Notes: a model not told the origin generated them from the sequence alone. 64,000 nt of DNA from Micromonospora sediminimaris (GCA_900112325.1 FOLJ01000001.1:372001-436000), one strand, 5' to 3'. Shown: positions 34,839 through 48,263, counted from the stretch's first letter. Program-made: numbers and translations.

Positions 34839-35789
34839 TCAAAGCAGGGCGTCGAGGGCCGCGGCGGCGAAGACGATGGTCAGGTACGACGTCGACCAGT
34901 GGAACAGCCGCATCGGCTTGACCGGCTCGCCCCGACGAGCCCGACCGGCGAGCCGGTGCGCCTCGGCCAGGAAGATCGCGCCGACCACAAGCGTCGGGAC
35001 GCCGTAGACCGCGCTCAGCCCCAACGCCCACACGGCCAGCGAGGTCAGCACGGTCAGCCAGGCGAACAGCACGATCTCGGCGTTGACCCGCCGGACCGAG
35101 GCGACCACCGGGAGCATCGGGATGCCGGCCCGCGCGTAGTCGTCCTTGTACTTCATGGCCAATGGGTAGAAGTGCGGCATCTGCCAGAAGAAGACCACCC
35201 CGAACAACGCCCACGCCACCGGCGACAGGGAGCCGGTCACCGCGGCCCAGCCGATCAACACCGGCGCGGCGCCGCAGGCGCCGCCCCAGAAGGTGTTCGC
35301 CGTCGTCGTGCGCTTGAGCCACAGGGTGTAGACGACGTCGTAGTAGACGATCGCGGCCAGCGTGAGCCCGGCGGCGAGCAGATTGGTGAAGACCGCCATC
35401 AAGGCGACCGAGACCACCGCCAGCACCAGACCGAAGACCAGCGCGTTGCGGGGCGTCACGGTGTGCGCCGGCAGCGGACGTCGCTTCGTCCGCCGCATCA
35501 ACTGGTCGATGTCCCGGTCGATGTAGCAGTTGAGCACGCTGGCCGCGCCCGCCGCGAGCGAGCCACCGACAAGCACCACCGCGACCAGCCACAGCGAGGG
35601 CAACCCGCCATCCGCGAGCATCATCGCCGGCACCGTGGTGACCAGCAGCAACTCGACGATCCGCGGCTTGGTAAGCGTCACGTACGCCGCCACCACCGCC
35701 CGCAGGTCGCGGGGGCGGGCTGGGGTCTCCCCGGCCGTACGCACCGGCGGCTGCCCGGCAGGGTTACTGACGGGGCGCTCGGTGATCAT
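34839..35789 (-). CDS. ctaB: Protoheme IX farnesyltransferase (heme O synthase)
   Basis: 316 residues, UbiA fold with about nine helices. First Asp-rich motif [20 protein letters not shown] at about residues 88-107 binds the Mg-diphosphate; the [12 protein letters not shown] loop follows. It makes heme O, the substrate of CtaA. ATG 35789 yields a ~30-residue hydrophilic N-terminus. Divergent from tkt. Confidence 0.95.
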   Translation of the reverse strand: MITERPVSNPAGQPPVRTAGETPARPRDLRAVVAAYVTLTKPRIVELLLVTTVPAMMLADGGLPSLWLVAVVLVGGSLAAGAASVLNCYIDRDIDQLMRRTKRRPLPAHTVTPRNALVFGLVLAVVSVALMAVFTNLLAAGLTLAAIVYYDVVYTLWLKRTTTANTFWGGACGAAPVLIGWAAVTGSLSPVAWALFGVVFFWQMPHFYPLAMKYKDDYARAGIPMLPVVASVRRVNAEIVLFAWLTVLTSLAVWALGLSAVYGVPTLVVGAIFLAEAHRLAGRARRGEPVKPMRLFHWSTSYLTIVFAAAALDALL

Positions 35790-36084
35790 GCTCACGGATT
35801 GCCACCTTCCGGCGTCGGGAGGGGAGGTCACGGCGGCGGGACCGACTCGGGTCCACACACCGACCCACACACTACGCGTCGTCGTTTTGGCTGCCCGGGC
35901 GACCCGGCAACGGTGCCAGTCGTCACACCGGAGGCTGGCGGGCGGGCCCGCGACGAGGGTGAACCGCGAAGCGCACCCGAAACGTACAGACCAGCATGCT
36001 GAGATCCTCGGGCGCACGTTTAGCCGCGCTCGATAGGGTCACCACTGAGGGTTCCGCCCATCTCGCCGAGGAGCACAAACCACC
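35790..36084. other. Divergent ctaB/tkt promoter region
   Basis: 295 bases between two start codons. GAGGAG at about 36069-36074 is the likely tkt ribosome site. A TAGGGT hexamer near 36034 could be a -10 for tkt, but no matching -35 is clear. Confidence 0.4.
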
Positions 36085-38223
36085 GTGGCTGCCAACCGAC
36101 CCGCGCACCCCGCACTTGACTGGTCCGACCTCGACCGCCGTGCCGTGGACACCGTCCGCGTACTGGCCATGGATGCCGTGGAGAAATCCGGCAACGGCCA
36201 CCCGGGCACCGCGATGAGTCTCGCCCCCGCGGCGTACCTGCTGTTCAACCGGGTGATGCGGCACAACCCCGCCGATCCGAACTGGCCCGGCCGGGACCGC
36301 TTCGTGCTCTCCGCCGGGCACTCCAGCCTGACGCTCTACATCCAGCTCTTCCTCGCCGGCTACCCGCTCAGCCTGGACGACCTCAAGTCGCTGCGGCAGT
36401 GGGGTTCACTCACCCCGGGGCACCCCGAGCACGGGCACACCCCGGGTGTGGAGACCACCACGGGCCCGCTCGGGCAGGGCCTGGGCAACGCCGTCGGCAT
36501 GGCGATGGCGGCGCGGCGCGAACGCGGCCTGTTCGACCCGGAGGCCGAGGCCGGTGAGTCCGCCTTCGACCACCACATCTGGTGCATCGCCTCTGACGGC
36601 GACATCGAGGAGGGCATCAGCCACGAGGCCAGCGCCCTGGCCGGGCACCAGCAGCTGGGCAACCTCTGCGTGATCTACGACGACAACGAGATCTCGATCG
36701 AGGACGACACCCGCATCGCGCTCAGCGAGGACGTCGCGGCCCGCTACGCCGCGTACGGCTGGCACGTGCAGACGGTCGACTGGCGGCGCGGCGACGCCGA
36801 GAAGGGCGACTACCACGAGAACGTCGAGGAGCTGTACCAGGCACTGCTGGCCGCCAAGGCGGAGACCGCCCGTCCGTCGTTCATCGCGCTGCGCACCATC
36901 ATCGGCTGGCCGGCGCCGAACAAGCAGAACACCGGCAAGATCCACGGCTCGGCGCTCGGCGCCGACGAGGTGGCCGCCACCAAGGAGATCCTCGGCTTCG
37001 ACCCGGCCGGCACCTTCGAGGTCACCGAGGAGGTGCTCGGCCACACCCGGTCGGCGCTGCGGCGTGGCGAGACCGCACAGCAGGAGTGGACGACCACCTT
37101 CGACTCGTGGTCGAAGGCCAACCCCGAGCGCCGCGCCCTCTACGACCGGCTGGCCGGCCGGGCGCTGCCCGAGGGCTGGGCCGACGCCCTGCCGGAGTTC
37201 CCCGCCGATGCCAAGGGCGTCGCCACCCGGGCCGCCTCCGGCAAGGTGCTGGCCGCGCTCGCGCCGGTGCTGCCCGAGCTGTGGGGCGGCTCCGCCGACC
37301 TGGCCGAGAGCAACAACACCACGATGAAGGGCGAGCCCTCCTTCGTGCCCAGCCAGTACGCCACCAAGGAGTTCCCCGGCCACGAGTACGGCCGCACGCT
37401 GCACTTCGGCATCCGCGAGCACGCCATGGGCGCGATCCTCAACGGCATCGCCCTGCACGGCGGCACCCGCCCGTACGGCGGTACCTTCCTGGTCTTCAGC
37501 GACTACATGCGGCCGTCGGTCCGGTTGGCCGCGTTGATGAAGCTGCCGGTGGTCTACGTCTGGACGCACGACTCCATCGGTCTGGGTGAGGACGGCCCGA
37601 CCCATCAGCCGGTGGAACACCTGACCGCGCTGCGGTCCATTCCCGGCCTGGACGTGGTTCGCCCGGCCGACGCCAACGAGACCGCCTGGGCCTGGCGGCA
37701 GGCCCTGGAGCACACCGACCGGCCGACCGCGTTGGCCCTGAGCCGGCAGGCGCTGCCGACCCTGGACCGCACCCAGCTGGCCGGCGCGGAGGGGGTCGCC
37801 AAGGGCGGCTACGTGCTGGCCGAGGCGTCCAACGGCAAGCCCGAGGTGATCATCATCGGGACCGGTTCCGAGGTGCAGCTCTGCCTCACCGCCCGGGAGC
37901 GGCTGGAGGCCGACGGCACCCCCACCCGGGTCGTGTCGATGCCGTGCCAGGAGTGGTTCTTCGAGCAGGACGAGGCGTACCGCGAGTCGGTGCTGCCGCG
38001 CGGGGTAAAGGCCCGGGTGAGCGTGGAGGCGGGCATCGCGATGTCCTGGCGCGGGATCATCGGCGACTGCGGCGAGAGCGTCAGCATCGAGCACTACGGC
38101 GCGAGTGCCCCGCACACCGTGCTCTTCGAGCAGTTCGGCTTCACGCCGGACCGGATCGTCGCCGCCGCGCACGCGGCGCAGACCCGGGTCGGCGACATCA
38201 CCGGTTTCACGACCGGCAACTGA
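36085..38223 (+). CDS. tkt: Transketolase
   Basis: 712 residues. TPP-binding and catalytic segments: [44 protein letters not shown] followed by DDNEISIED, and the second-domain [15 protein letters not shown]. Moves two-carbon units between sugar phosphates in the pentose phosphate pathway. GTG start. The tal gene follows 17 bases later. Confidence 0.97.
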   Translation: MAANRPAHPALDWSDLDRRAVDTVRVLAMDAVEKSGNGHPGTAMSLAPAAYLLFNRVMRHNPADPNWPGRDRFVLSAGHSSLTLYIQLFLAGYPLSLDDLKSLRQWGSLTPGHPEHGHTPGVETTTGPLGQGLGNAVGMAMAARRERGLFDPEAEAGESAFDHHIWCIASDGDIEEGISHEASALAGHQQLGNLCVIYDDNEISIEDDTRIALSEDVAARYAAYGWHVQTVDWRRGDAEKGDYHENVEELYQALLAAKAETARPSFIALRTIIGWPAPNKQNTGKIHGSALGADEVAATKEILGFDPAGTFEVTEEVLGHTRSALRRGETAQQEWTTTFDSWSKANPERRALYDRLAGRALPEGWADALPEFPADAKGVATRAASGKVLAALAPVLPELWGGSADLAESNNTTMKGEPSFVPSQYATKEFPGHEYGRTLHFGIREHAMGAILNGIALHGGTRPYGGTFLVFSDYMRPSVRLAALMKLPVVYVWTHDSIGLGEDGPTHQPVEHLTALRSIPGLDVVRPADANETAWAWRQALEHTDRPTALALSRQALPTLDRTQLAGAEGVAKGGYVLAEASNGKPEVIIIGTGSEVQLCLTARERLEADGTPTRVVSMPCQEWFFEQDEAYRESVLPRGVKARVSVEAGIAMSWRGIIGDCGESVSIEHYGASAPHTVLFEQFGFTPDRIVAAAHAAQTRVGDITGFTTGN

Positions 38224-38240
38224 GGGAGGCGTTGGCGCAC

Positions 38241-39422
38241 ATGACGACCGACAGGCTGGGCGAGCTGACCGCCGCGGGAGTGGCGGTCTGGCTCGACGAT
38301 CTATCCCGGGTACGTCTGAACTCCGGCGGGCTGGACCAGCTGCGCCGGGACAAGCACGTGGTCGGGGTCACCACCAACCCGACCATCTTCGCGAAGGCGT
38401 TGAGCGACGCCGACGAGTACGACTGGCAGCTGCGGGACCTGGCCGCCCGGGGCGTCGACGTGGAAGAGGCCGTCCGCATGCTCACCACGTACGACGTGCG
38501 GTGGGCCTGCGACGTGATGCGCCCGTCGTACGACGCCAGCGCGGGCGTCGATGGCCGGGTCTCCATCGAGGTGGATCCGCGGCTGGCCCACGATTCGCAA
38601 CGCACCGTGGCCGAGGCCCGGGCGCTGTGGTGGCTGGTCGACCGGCCGAACCTGTTCATCAAGATCCCGGCGACCGAGGCCGGTCTGCCGGCGATCACCG
38701 CGGCGCTGGCCGAGGGGATCAGCGTCAACGTCACGCTCATCTTCGGCCTGGACCGCTACTCCCAGGTGATGGAGGCGTTCCTGGCCGGGCTGGAGCAGGC
38801 CAAGGCGAACGGCCACGACCTGAGCACGATCGGCTCGGTGGCCTCGTTCTTCGTCTCCCGGGTCGACAGCGAGGTCGACGCCCGGCTGGAGAAGATCGGC
38901 TCCACCGAGGCCAAGGCGCTGCGTGGCAAGGCGGCGGTGGCCAACGCCCGGTTGGCGTTCGAGCGCTACAGCGAGGTCTTCTCCACCGACCGGTGGCGGG
39001 CGCTGGCTGACGCCGGTGCCCACCCGCAGCGCCCGCTGTGGGCCTCCACCTCGACCAAGAATCCGGATTACCGGGACGTCATCTACGTCGAGGAGCTGAT
39101 CGCGCCGGGCACGGTCAACACCATGCCGGAGCCGGTCATCCACGCCTACGCCGAGCACGGCGAGACCCACCCGGACACGGTCACCGGCGCGTACGACGAC
39201 GCCCGGGGGGTCTTCGCCGCCCTGGAGTCGGTGGGCGTGGACCTGGCCGACGTGATCGCCACCCTGGAGCGGGAGGGTGTGGAGAAGTTCGAGGCGAGCT
39301 GGCAGGAACTGCTCGACGGTGTCCGCAAGTCGCTGGCCGCCGCCGGTCAGGGCAGCAGCAGTCCCGGCGACGCCGCCCGGGGCAACGCCGACGCCGCCGC
39401 GCGCGCCGGAGGAAACGCGTGA
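38241..39422 (+). CDS. tal: Transaldolase
   Basis: 393 residues, the longer actinobacterial form. Schiff-base Lys in [16 protein letters not shown], plus [13 protein letters not shown] and [16 protein letters not shown]. The last ~30 residues are a disordered Gly/Ala/Ser tail. ATG 38241 is the first codon giving a family-like start. A very strong hairpin follows and separates it from zwf. Confidence 0.96.
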   Translation: MTTDRLGELTAAGVAVWLDDLSRVRLNSGGLDQLRRDKHVVGVTTNPTIFAKALSDADEYDWQLRDLAARGVDVEEAVRMLTTYDVRWACDVMRPSYDASAGVDGRVSIEVDPRLAHDSQRTVAEARALWWLVDRPNLFIKIPATEAGLPAITAALAEGISVNVTLIFGLDRYSQVMEAFLAGLEQAKANGHDLSTIGSVASFFVSRVDSEVDARLEKIGSTEAKALRGKAAVANARLAFERYSEVFSTDRWRALADAGAHPQRPLWASTSTKNPDYRDVIYVEELIAPGTVNTMPEPVIHAYAEHGETHPDTVTGAYDDARGVFAALESVGVDLADVIATLEREGVEKFEASWQELLDGVRKSLAAAGQGSSSPGDAARGNADAAARAGGNA

Positions 39423-39440
39423 CGCTGCCGTCCGGCAGCA

Positions 39441-39475
39441 CCCACGCCGCCACCTGCATCGGGTGGCGGCGTGGG
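39441..39475 (+). terminator. Strong terminator after tal
   Basis: CCCACGCCGCCACC (39441-39454) and GGTGGCGGCGTGGG (39462-39475) form a perfect 14-bp stem with a 7-base loop, 19 bases after the tal stop. Confidence 0.82.
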
Positions 39476-39727
39476 TCGGTGGCGCTACGCGAACGGTTCG
39501 CAGGTGGGTAGCTTTCTTCAGACAACCGGTACGGTCGACGTTGATCTACCGGTGCCCGGCAACCCGTACTCCTGTCGGGGAGTCGCCGGCGGTGGCCGGC
39601 GTCCCTGGCCGGTCGGTGACGTCCGCTGCCGCACCGGCATCCGACCGATCGGTCGGCGGGCCTTGGCGCGATGGGTCGCTACGGGCATGACGATGGACGA
39701 CGTGGACGAGCGGAGCGAGGAGGCGGC
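39476..39727. other. Intergenic region upstream of zwf
   Basis: The 305-base tal-zwf gap holds the terminator and then about 250 bases that should contain a zwf promoter. No clear hexamer pair is seen. Just before the zwf GTG, GAGCGGAGCGAGG (39708-39720) and AGGAGG supply the ribosome site; the 13-mer recurs at 41299-41311. Confidence 0.5.
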
Positions 39728-41242
39728 GTGAACCCGCTGCGCGACCCGCAGGATCGGCGTTTGCCCCGAATTCCGGAGCCATGTGCTCTGGTGATCTTCG
39801 GGGTGACCGGTGACCTGGCTCAGAAGAAACTGCTACCTGCGGTCTACGACCTGGCCAACCGGGGGCTGCTGCCGCCCGGCTTCGTGGTCGTCGGGTTCGC
39901 CCGGCGGGACTGGGGCGACGGCGATTTCGCTTCGCTGGCCCGCGAGGCGGCAATGGCCCACGCCCGGACCCCGTGGCGGGAGGAGGTGTGGTCGCGACTC
40001 GAACACAACATCAAGTTCGTCGGCGGGTCGTTCGACGACGACACCGCCTTTGACAACCTCGCCCGCTGCCTGGACGGTCTGCGCGACAGCCACGGCATCC
40101 ACGGCAACGCGGCCTTCTACTTCTCCATCCCACCGGCGGCGTTCCCGGTGGTGCTCAAGCAGCTGGCCCGCACCGGCATGGCCGACAACGAGAAGTGCGG
40201 CGGTTGGCGCCGGGTGGTGGTGGAGAAGCCGTTCGGCAACGACCTGCCCTCGGCCAAGGCGCTCAACGACCTGGTCGACGACGTCTTCACCCGGCAGGAT
40301 GTCTTCCGCATCGACCACTACCTGGGCAAGGAGACGGTTCAGAACATCCTCGCCCTACGCTTCGCCAACAGCCTCTTCGAGCCGCTGTGGAACTCGCAGT
40401 ACGTCGACTCGGTGCAGATCACCATGGCCGAGGACGTGGGTATCGGTAGCCGGGCGGGGTTCTACGACTCGGTCGGCACCGCCCGCGACGTGTTGCAGAA
40501 CCACCTGCTGCAACTGCTCGCCCTGGTGGCGATGGAGGAGCCGACCAGCTTCGACGCCGACGAGATCCGGGCCGAGAAGCTCAAGGTGCTCAAGGCCATC
40601 ACGTTGCCGAAGGACGTCACCCAGGGCACGGTACGCGGTCAGTACCTGCCCGGCTGGGTCGGCGGGCAGCGGGCCAGGGGCTACCTGGAGGAGGACGGCG
40701 TCCCGTCGACGTCGACCACCGAGACGTACGTGGCGGTGCGGCTGGGCATTCAGAACCGCCGGTGGGCGGAGGTGCCGTTCTACATCCGGGCCGGCAAGCG
40801 GCTGCCGCGGCGGGTCACCGAGGTCGCGGTGATGTTCAAGCAGGCGCCGCACCTGCCGTTCAATCCGGCCGACATGGAGATGCTCGGCAACAACCAGCTG
40901 GTGATCCGGGTCCAGCCGGACGAGGGCGTGGTGCTCAAGTTCGGTTCGAAGGTGCCCGGCACCACGATGGAGGTCCGCGACATCGCGATGGACTTCCAGT
41001 ACGGCGAAGCGTTCACCGAGTCCAGCCCGGAGGCGTACGAGCGGCTGGTGCTGGATGTGCTGATCGGCGACCGGACGCTGTTCCCGGACGCCGCCGAGGT
41101 CGAGCAGAGCTGGGCCGTGGTGGACCCGCTGGAGCACGCCTGGGAGGGCACCAAGCCCGAGCCCTACCGCTCCGGCGAGTGGGGCCCCCGGGCCGCCGAC
41201 GAGATGCTGGCCCGCGAGGGCCGGGCCTGGCGGCGGGCGTGA
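39728..41242 (+). CDS. zwf: Glucose-6-phosphate 1-dehydrogenase
   Basis: 504 residues. NADP-binding [17 protein letters not shown] at the N-terminus, active site [13 protein letters not shown] (with catalytic His a little further), and EKPFGND. First, NADPH-producing step of the oxidative pentose phosphate pathway. GTG 39728 follows GGAGG by 5 bases and starts [13 protein letters not shown]. It forms a unit with opcA and pgl. Confidence 0.97.
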   Translation: MNPLRDPQDRRLPRIPEPCALVIFGVTGDLAQKKLLPAVYDLANRGLLPPGFVVVGFARRDWGDGDFASLAREAAMAHARTPWREEVWSRLEHNIKFVGGSFDDDTAFDNLARCLDGLRDSHGIHGNAAFYFSIPPAAFPVVLKQLARTGMADNEKCGGWRRVVVEKPFGNDLPSAKALNDLVDDVFTRQDVFRIDHYLGKETVQNILALRFANSLFEPLWNSQYVDSVQITMAEDVGIGSRAGFYDSVGTARDVLQNHLLQLLALVAMEEPTSFDADEIRAEKLKVLKAITLPKDVTQGTVRGQYLPGWVGGQRARGYLEEDGVPSTSTTETYVAVRLGIQNRRWAEVPFYIRAGKRLPRRVTEVAVMFKQAPHLPFNPADMEMLGNNQLVIRVQPDEGVVLKFGSKVPGTTMEVRDIAMDFQYGEAFTESSPEAYERLVLDVLIGDRTLFPDAAEVEQSWAVVDPLEHAWEGTKPEPYRSGEWGPRAADEMLAREGRAWRRA

Positions 41243-41342
41243 GCGAGCGAAGCGAGCGAACCATCAGGCTCAGCAGCGTGGCGTCTCGCGCCGCCGGTGA
41301 GCGGAGCGAGGCGGCGCGAGGCGAGCGAAGCAGGAGGCTGCG
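41243..41342. repeat. GAGCGAAGCGAGCGAACC-type repeat between zwf and opcA
   Basis: Purine-rich GAGCGA/GAGCGGAGCGAGG units flank a perfect 11-bp inverted repeat, CTCGCGCCGCC (41285-41295) and GGCGGCGCGAG (41310-41320). The element starts at the zwf stop and ends with AGGAGG, the opcA ribosome site, so it provides opcA's translation signal. Confidence 0.6.
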
Positions 41343-42359
41343 GTGATCGGACTGTGGGACACCACCGGCAACGAGGTGGTCAAGGCGCTCGCCGCGGAAC
41401 GACGCAGCGCGGGCGGGGTGGCCAGCGGAATGGCGCTGACCCTGATCGTGGTGGTCGACGAGAAGCGGGTCCGCGAGGCGGAGGCGGCAGCCACCATCGC
41501 CGCCGCCGCGCATCCGTGCCGGCTGCTGGTGGTGGTTCGCTCCGACGTGGACCGCGACCGCAACCGGCTCGACGCCGAGATCGTGGTCGGCGGGCGGCTG
41601 GGCCCCTGCGAGGCCGTGGTGATGCGGATGTACGGTCGGCTGGCGCTGCACGCCGAGTCCGTGGTCATGCCGCTGCTGGTGCCGGACGTACCGGTGGTCA
41701 CCTGGTGGCACGGTGAGCCGCCGGAGGAGATCGCCACCGACTTCCTCGGTGTGGTGGCCGACCGGCGCATCACCGACTCCGCGCAGGCCGCCGACCCGAT
41801 CGCGGCACTGCGGCAGCGGGCCCGCGACTACTTCTCCGGCGACACCGACCTCGCCTGGACCAGGATCACCCCGTGGCGCACCCTGGTGGCCGGCGCGTTC
41901 GACACCACGGACGCCCAGCTCACCGAGGCGGCGGTGGTCGCGCCACCCACCGACCCGACCGCCGCGCTGATGCGGGGCTGGCTGCGCAGCCGGCTCGGCA
42001 TCAAGCCGCGCTGGGACCGGACCCGGGAGTTCCCCCGGATGCGGGAGGTCCAGTTGCGTTGTGCCAACGGCGACGAGTTGACGCTGACCCGCGAGGACAG
42101 CGTGGCCACGTTCCGGCGTACCGGCCAGGAGGATCGGATCCTGCCGCTGGTGCGCCGGCCGCTCGGCGACGAACTGGCCGAGGAGCTGCGCCGGCTCGGC
42201 ACCGACCAGGTGTACGCGGAGGCGTTGGGCGCTTTCGCCGGGCTCAACAACTTGGATCGACGGCCCAGCCAGCGGGTGCACGTCTGGAAGGACCCGGCCA
42301 CCGCCCAGCGGGCCGAGGCCGGCGTCGCCGCCCACGCCACGACGAACGCCGGCTCCTGA
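41343..42359 (+). CDS. opcA: Glucose-6-phosphate dehydrogenase assembly protein OpcA
   Basis: 338 residues. Family-typical start IGLWDTTGNEVVKAL and central VPVVTWWHGEPPEE. OpcA activates G6PDH in actinobacteria and cyanobacteria, partly by redox-sensitive binding. GTG 41343 is 6 bases after AGGAGG. Located between zwf and pgl as in other actinobacteria. Confidence 0.95.
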   Translation: MIGLWDTTGNEVVKALAAERRSAGGVASGMALTLIVVVDEKRVREAEAAATIAAAAHPCRLLVVVRSDVDRDRNRLDAEIVVGGRLGPCEAVVMRMYGRLALHAESVVMPLLVPDVPVVTWWHGEPPEEIATDFLGVVADRRITDSAQAADPIAALRQRARDYFSGDTDLAWTRITPWRTLVAGAFDTTDAQLTEAAVVAPPTDPTAALMRGWLRSRLGIKPRWDRTREFPRMREVQLRCANGDELTLTREDSVATFRRTGQEDRILPLVRRPLGDELAEELRRLGTDQVYAEALGAFAGLNNLDRRPSQRVHVWKDPATAQRAEAGVAAHATTNAGS

Positions 42360-42417
42360 CCCTCCCACCCCTCCGGTACGCACGACACCGACCGCCCGGC
42401 GGTCGCGGAAGGACACC

Positions 42418-43182
42418 ATGAGTGAGGCGAGTGTCGCCGTCCACGCCGACGCCGACCTGCTGGCGCAGGCGGTCGCGGCCCGACTGGTGGTGCGACTGCT
42501 CGACGCCCAGGCCGCACGCGGCCAGGCGTCGGTGGTGCTCACCGGCGGTCGGATCGCCGCGGCGGTCTACCGAGCGGTGGGCGCACTGCCCGCCCGGGAC
42601 GCGGTCGACTGGTCCCGGGTCGACTTCTGGTGGGGCGACGAACGGTTCCTGCCCTCCGGAGACCCGGAGCGCAACGAGACCCAGGCCCGCGCGGCGTTGC
42701 TCGACGCGTTGCCGGTGGACCCGGCCCGGATCCACGCCATGCCGGCCTCGGACGGCGACGCCGACCCGGAGGAGGCCGCCGCCCGGTACGCGGCAGAACT
42801 CGCCCAGGCGGCCCGGCCCGGCACCGCCCTGCTGCCCCACTTCGACGTGCTGATGCTCGGCGTCGGCGAGGACGGGCACGTCGCCTCGGTCTTCCCGGAG
42901 CACCCGGTCCACTACGAGAGCCGACCCGTCAGCGCGGTGCGGGGCAGCCCGAAGCCGCCGCCGGTACGCATCACCCTCACCCTCCCGACGATCAACACCG
43001 CCGAGGAGGTGTGGCTGGTGGCCGGTGGCGGCGACAAGGCGCACGCGGTCGGCATGGCGCTGTCCGGTGCCGGCCCGGTACAGGTGCCGGCGGCCGGCGT
43101 GCAGGGCACCGGGCGTACCCTCTGGCTGCTGGACCGGGCCGCGGCGGCCGACCTGCCGGCCCGCTTCCGCAGCCTGCGCTGA
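42418..43182 (+). CDS. pgl: 6-phosphogluconolactonase
   Basis: 254 residues. Family motifs VVLTGGRIAAAVYRAV, FWWGDERFLP, and FDVLMLGVGEDGHVASVFPEH, whose His/Asp act in lactone hydrolysis. Second step of the oxidative pentose phosphate branch. GGAAGGA precedes ATG 42418. It ends the zwf-opcA-pgl unit. Confidence 0.95.
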   Translation: MSEASVAVHADADLLAQAVAARLVVRLLDAQAARGQASVVLTGGRIAAAVYRAVGALPARDAVDWSRVDFWWGDERFLPSGDPERNETQARAALLDALPVDPARIHAMPASDGDADPEEAAARYAAELAQAARPGTALLPHFDVLMLGVGEDGHVASVFPEHPVHYESRPVSAVRGSPKPPPVRITLTLPTINTAEEVWLVAGGGDKAHAVGMALSGAGPVQVPAAGVQGTGRTLWLLDRAAAADLPARFRSLR

Positions 43183-43183
43183 C

Positions 43184-43219
43184 GCGGCCGGCGGCGGGCC
43201 CGAAGCTACGACCGGCCGC
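43184..43219. terminator. Possible hairpin between pgl and rbpA
   Basis: GCGGCCGG (43184-43191) can pair with CCGGCCGC (43212-43219) across a 20-base loop; the right arm lies within the 3' end of rbpA. Weak candidate. Confidence 0.35.
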
Positions 43220-43550
43220 GGCGCTGGCGTAGCGCGGCGAGAGCCTCGGCGAGGATCGCCTCCCCCTCGGCGTCGGTACGACGTTCCTTCACGTACGCCA
43301 GGTGGGTCTTGTACGGCTCGGCCCGGGTACGGCCCGGCGGATCCTGGGCGTCCTGACCGGCGGGCAGCCCGCAACGGGGGCAGTCCCAGACGGTCGGGGC
43401 CGCCACGTCGGCGACGATCCGGATGTCGGTGCGGTGCCCGTTGCGACACCAGTAGCTGACCGACCGGCACGGGACCGGCTGGTGGCGTTCGGGGGGACGT
43501 GGGGGCGCGGACCCGACGCGGGCGCCCCGGATGACGTGGCCGTTCGGCAC
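43206..43550 (-). CDS. rbpA: RNA polymerase-binding protein RbpA
   Basis: 114 residues. N-terminal VIRGARVGSA tail, a core with YWCRNGH and WDCPRCGLPAG (Zn-binding Cys/His, as in Streptomyces RbpA), then EPYKTHLAYVKERRTDAEGEAILAEALAALRQRR, the sigma-interacting helix. RbpA stabilises RNA polymerase with primary sigma factor. GTG 43550 follows AGGAG by 9 bases. Downstream of secG but behind its own terminator. Confidence 0.85.
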   Translation of the reverse strand: MPNGHVIRGARVGSAPPRPPERHQPVPCRSVSYWCRNGHRTDIRIVADVAAPTVWDCPRCGLPAGQDAQDPPGRTRAEPYKTHLAYVKERRTDAEGEAILAEALAALRQRRGRS

Positions 43551-43630
43551 GGCGCTGACTCCTGTCGTCGGAGGGGACCGCCGTCGGGGGGTGGACGGCG
43601 GGCGACGCGGTGCAGCGGGTGAAACGGACT

Positions 43631-43662
43631 GCGCGCGGCCCGTCGGGTGACGGACCGCGCGC
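43631..43662 (-). terminator. Terminator of the gap-pgk-tpiA-secG unit
   Basis: GCGCGCGG at 43631-43638 pairs with CCGCGCGC at 43655-43662, and CCGTC/GACGG extends the stem. It lies 25 bases beyond the secG stop. Confidence 0.78.
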
Positions 43663-43686
43663 AGATTGTACGCCTCGGGGGTCGAA

Positions 43687-43947
43687 TCAGACGCCCGTAC
43701 CCACCTCAAGCCGGAGCCAGAGACCGAGCCCGATGATGCAGGCGAACCAGACGATGCCCACCAGCACGGTGTAGCGGTCCAGGTTCTTCTCGGCCACCGA
43801 CGAGCCGGCCAGGCTGGAGCTGACGCCACCGCCGAACATGCTGGACATCCCACCGCCCTTGCCTCGGTGCAGCAGGATCAGCAGGGTGAGCAGGACGCTC
43901 GTGATGACCAGCAACACGATCAACGTGTAGGCGAACCAGATCGGCAT
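43687..43947 (-). CDS. secG: Preprotein translocase subunit SecG
   Basis: 86 residues with two transmembrane helices (about 4-26 and 60-79) joined by a cytoplasmic loop RGKGGGMSSMFGGG, the SecG hallmark. It assists SecYEG-mediated export. The conserved glycolytic genes are upstream. Confidence 0.95.
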   Translation of the reverse strand: MPIWFAYTLIVLLVITSVLLTLLILLHRGKGGGMSSMFGGGVSSSLAGSSVAEKNLDRYTVLVGIVWFACIIGLGLWLRLEVGTGV

Positions 43948-44042
43948 GGCGGGGGTCAGTCCTCTCGTTACGATCCTCGCCCGGGCAGTTCGGGCACGGC
44001 GGCACCGACCGGCGGACGGGCGGAGTCAAGGATAGCGAGCGA

Positions 44043-44833
44043 TCAGCCGGAGATGTGCTCCGGGAACCGGCAGATCTTCGCGAACTCCTCGGCGTCCAGG
44101 CTGGCGCCGCCCACCAGGGCGCCGTCCACGTCCGGCTGCGCCATGATCGAGGCGACGTTCGACGACTTCACCGAGCCGCCGTAGAGGATGCGTACGCCGT
44201 CGGCGGTGGCCTGGTCCACGGTCTCGGCCAGCCGGGCCCGCAGCGCGCCACACACCTCCTGGGCGTCCTCCGGGGTGGCCGTCTTGCCGGTGCCGATCGC
44301 CCAGACCGGCTCGTACGCGACCACCACCCGGAGCACCTGCTCCGGGCTGAGCCCCTTGAGGGCAGCGTCGAGCTGGTCGGTGCAGTGCGCCACGTGGGTG
44401 CCCTGCTCCCGGACGTCCAGCCCCTCCCCCACGCAGAGGATCGGGGTGAGCCCGTGGGTCAGCGCCGCCTGCACCTTGGCGCCCACCAACGCGTCGTCCT
44501 CACGGTGGTACTGCCGCCGCTCGGAGTGCCCGACCACCACGTACGTGCAGCCGAGCTTGGCCAGCATCGCGCCGGAGACCTCCCCGGTGTACGCGCCGGA
44601 GGCGTGCGGTGACAGGTCCTGTCCGCCGTAGCCGATGAGCAGCTTGTCGCCCTCCACCACGGTCTGCACCGTGCGCAGGTCGGTGAACGGCGGCAGCACC
44701 ACCGTCTCCACCTCGGTCAGCTGCTTCTCGGTGAGGCTGGCCGCCAGCTTCTGCACCAGCAGGTTCGCCTCGAGGTGGTTCAGGTTCATCTTCCAGTTGC
44801 CGGCCATCAGTGGCCGGCGGGGGGCGCTCGCCA

Positions 44834-44834
<1 letters not shown>
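44043..44834 (-). CDS. tpiA: Triosephosphate isomerase
   Basis: 263 residues. Catalytic Lys in AGNWKMN, His in [12 protein letters not shown], and Glu in [13 protein letters not shown]; phosphate loop [11 protein letters not shown]. Start overlaps the pgk stop (TGATG). Confidence 0.98.
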
Positions 44835-47127
<2,293 letters not shown>

Positions 47128-47282
47128 TCATCCCGGCCACCCCGCCGCGGTCCGAGGGACCTGACCGCCGTCGAGGCGGTGGATACGGCGGGGAACACCG
47201 GTGCCGGCCCCCTTGCCGTACGCAGCGACCTTATCCGAGCGCGCTGAGCCACGCTGCGCCGGGTGGTCGCCCCACCGTCCTA

Positions 47283-48263
47283 TCAGACCACGAGCATGTC
47301 GGGCGTGACGGCCGCTTCGGTATCCGGGATGCCGAGGTCGCGGGCCCGCTTGTCGGCCAGCGCCAGCAACCGGCGGATCCGCCCGGCGATGGCGTCCTTG
47401 GTCAGCGGCGGGTCGGCCAGCGCACCCAGCTCCTCCAGAGAGGCCTGCCGGTGCTCCAGGCGTAGCCGGCCGGCCGAGGTGAGGTGCTCCGGCGCGTCGT
47501 CGGCGAGGATCTCCAGCGCCCGGGTCACCCGGGCCGCGGCGGCGACCGCCGCGCGGGCCGAACGCCGCAGGTTGGCGTCGTCGAAGTTCGCCAGCCGGTT
47601 GGCCGTCGCCCGCACCTCCCGCCGGACCCGGCGCTCCTCCCAGGCCAGCACACTGGAGTGTGCGCCGATGCGGGTGAGCAGCGCGGCGATCGCGTCGCCG
47701 TCCTTGACCACCACCCGGTCGACGCCGCGTACCTCGCGGTTCTTGGCGGTGATGCCCAACCGCCGGGCCGCGCCGACAAGCGCCAGCGCCGACTCCGGCC
47801 CGGGGCAGGTGATCTCCAGGGCGCTGGACCGGCCCGGCTCGGTCAACGAGCCGTGCGCCATGAACGCGCCCCGCCAGGCGGACACCGCGCAGCAGACGCT
47901 GGCGGCGACGACGTGCGGCGGCAGCCCGCGTACCGGCCGGCCGCGCACGTCGAGCAGCCCGGTCTGCCGGGCCAGGGCCTCGCCGTCCTTGACGACCCGG
48001 ACAATGAAATGGCTGCCCTTGCGCAGCCCACCGGAGGCGAGCACGTGGATCTCGCTCGGATAGCCGTAGACCTCGGCGATCTCGCGCCGCAACCGCCGGG
48101 CCACCGCGCCGGTGTCGAGCTCGGCCTCCACCACCACCCGCCCGGACACGATGTGCAGCCCACCGGCGAACCGCAGCAGCGCCGCCATCTCCGCCCGCCG
48201 GCAGCAGGGCTTGGGCACGTCGACCCGACTCAGCTCGTCCTTCACCGCAGCCGTCATCGCCAT
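47283..48263 (-). CDS. whiA: Sporulation regulator WhiA
   Basis: 326 residues. N-terminal LAGLIDADG-like homing-endonuclease fold without catalytic function ([37 protein letters not shown]) and a C-terminal DNA-binding domain ([28 protein letters not shown]). Controls sporulation septation with WhiB in Streptomyces. ATG 48263 has GAGGGG 7 bases upstream. The 248-base gap to gap shows no feature I can support. Confidence 0.96.
   Translation of the reverse strand: MAMTAAVKDELSRVDVPKPCCRRAEMAALLRFAGGLHIVSGRVVVEAELDTGAVARRLRREIAEVYGYPSEIHVLASGGLRKGSHFIVRVVKDGEALARQTGLLDVRGRPVRGLPPHVVAASVCCAVSAWRGAFMAHGSLTEPGRSSALEITCPGPESALALVGAARRLGITAKNREVRGVDRVVVKDGDAIAALLTRIGAHSSVLAWEERRVRREVRATANRLANFDDANLRRSARAAVAAAARVTRALEILADDAPEHLTSAGRLRLEHRQASLEELGALADPPLTKDAIAGRIRRLLALADKRARDLGIPDTEAAVTPDMLVV

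Noticed and set aside
39471-39731. An 86-residue frame whose stop overlaps the zwf GTG (GTGA)
   Set aside because: It begins inside the tal terminator hairpin, has an arginine/glycine-rich composition with no motif and no ribosome site; the overlap is probably chance, although the last codons contain the purine-rich repeat unit.
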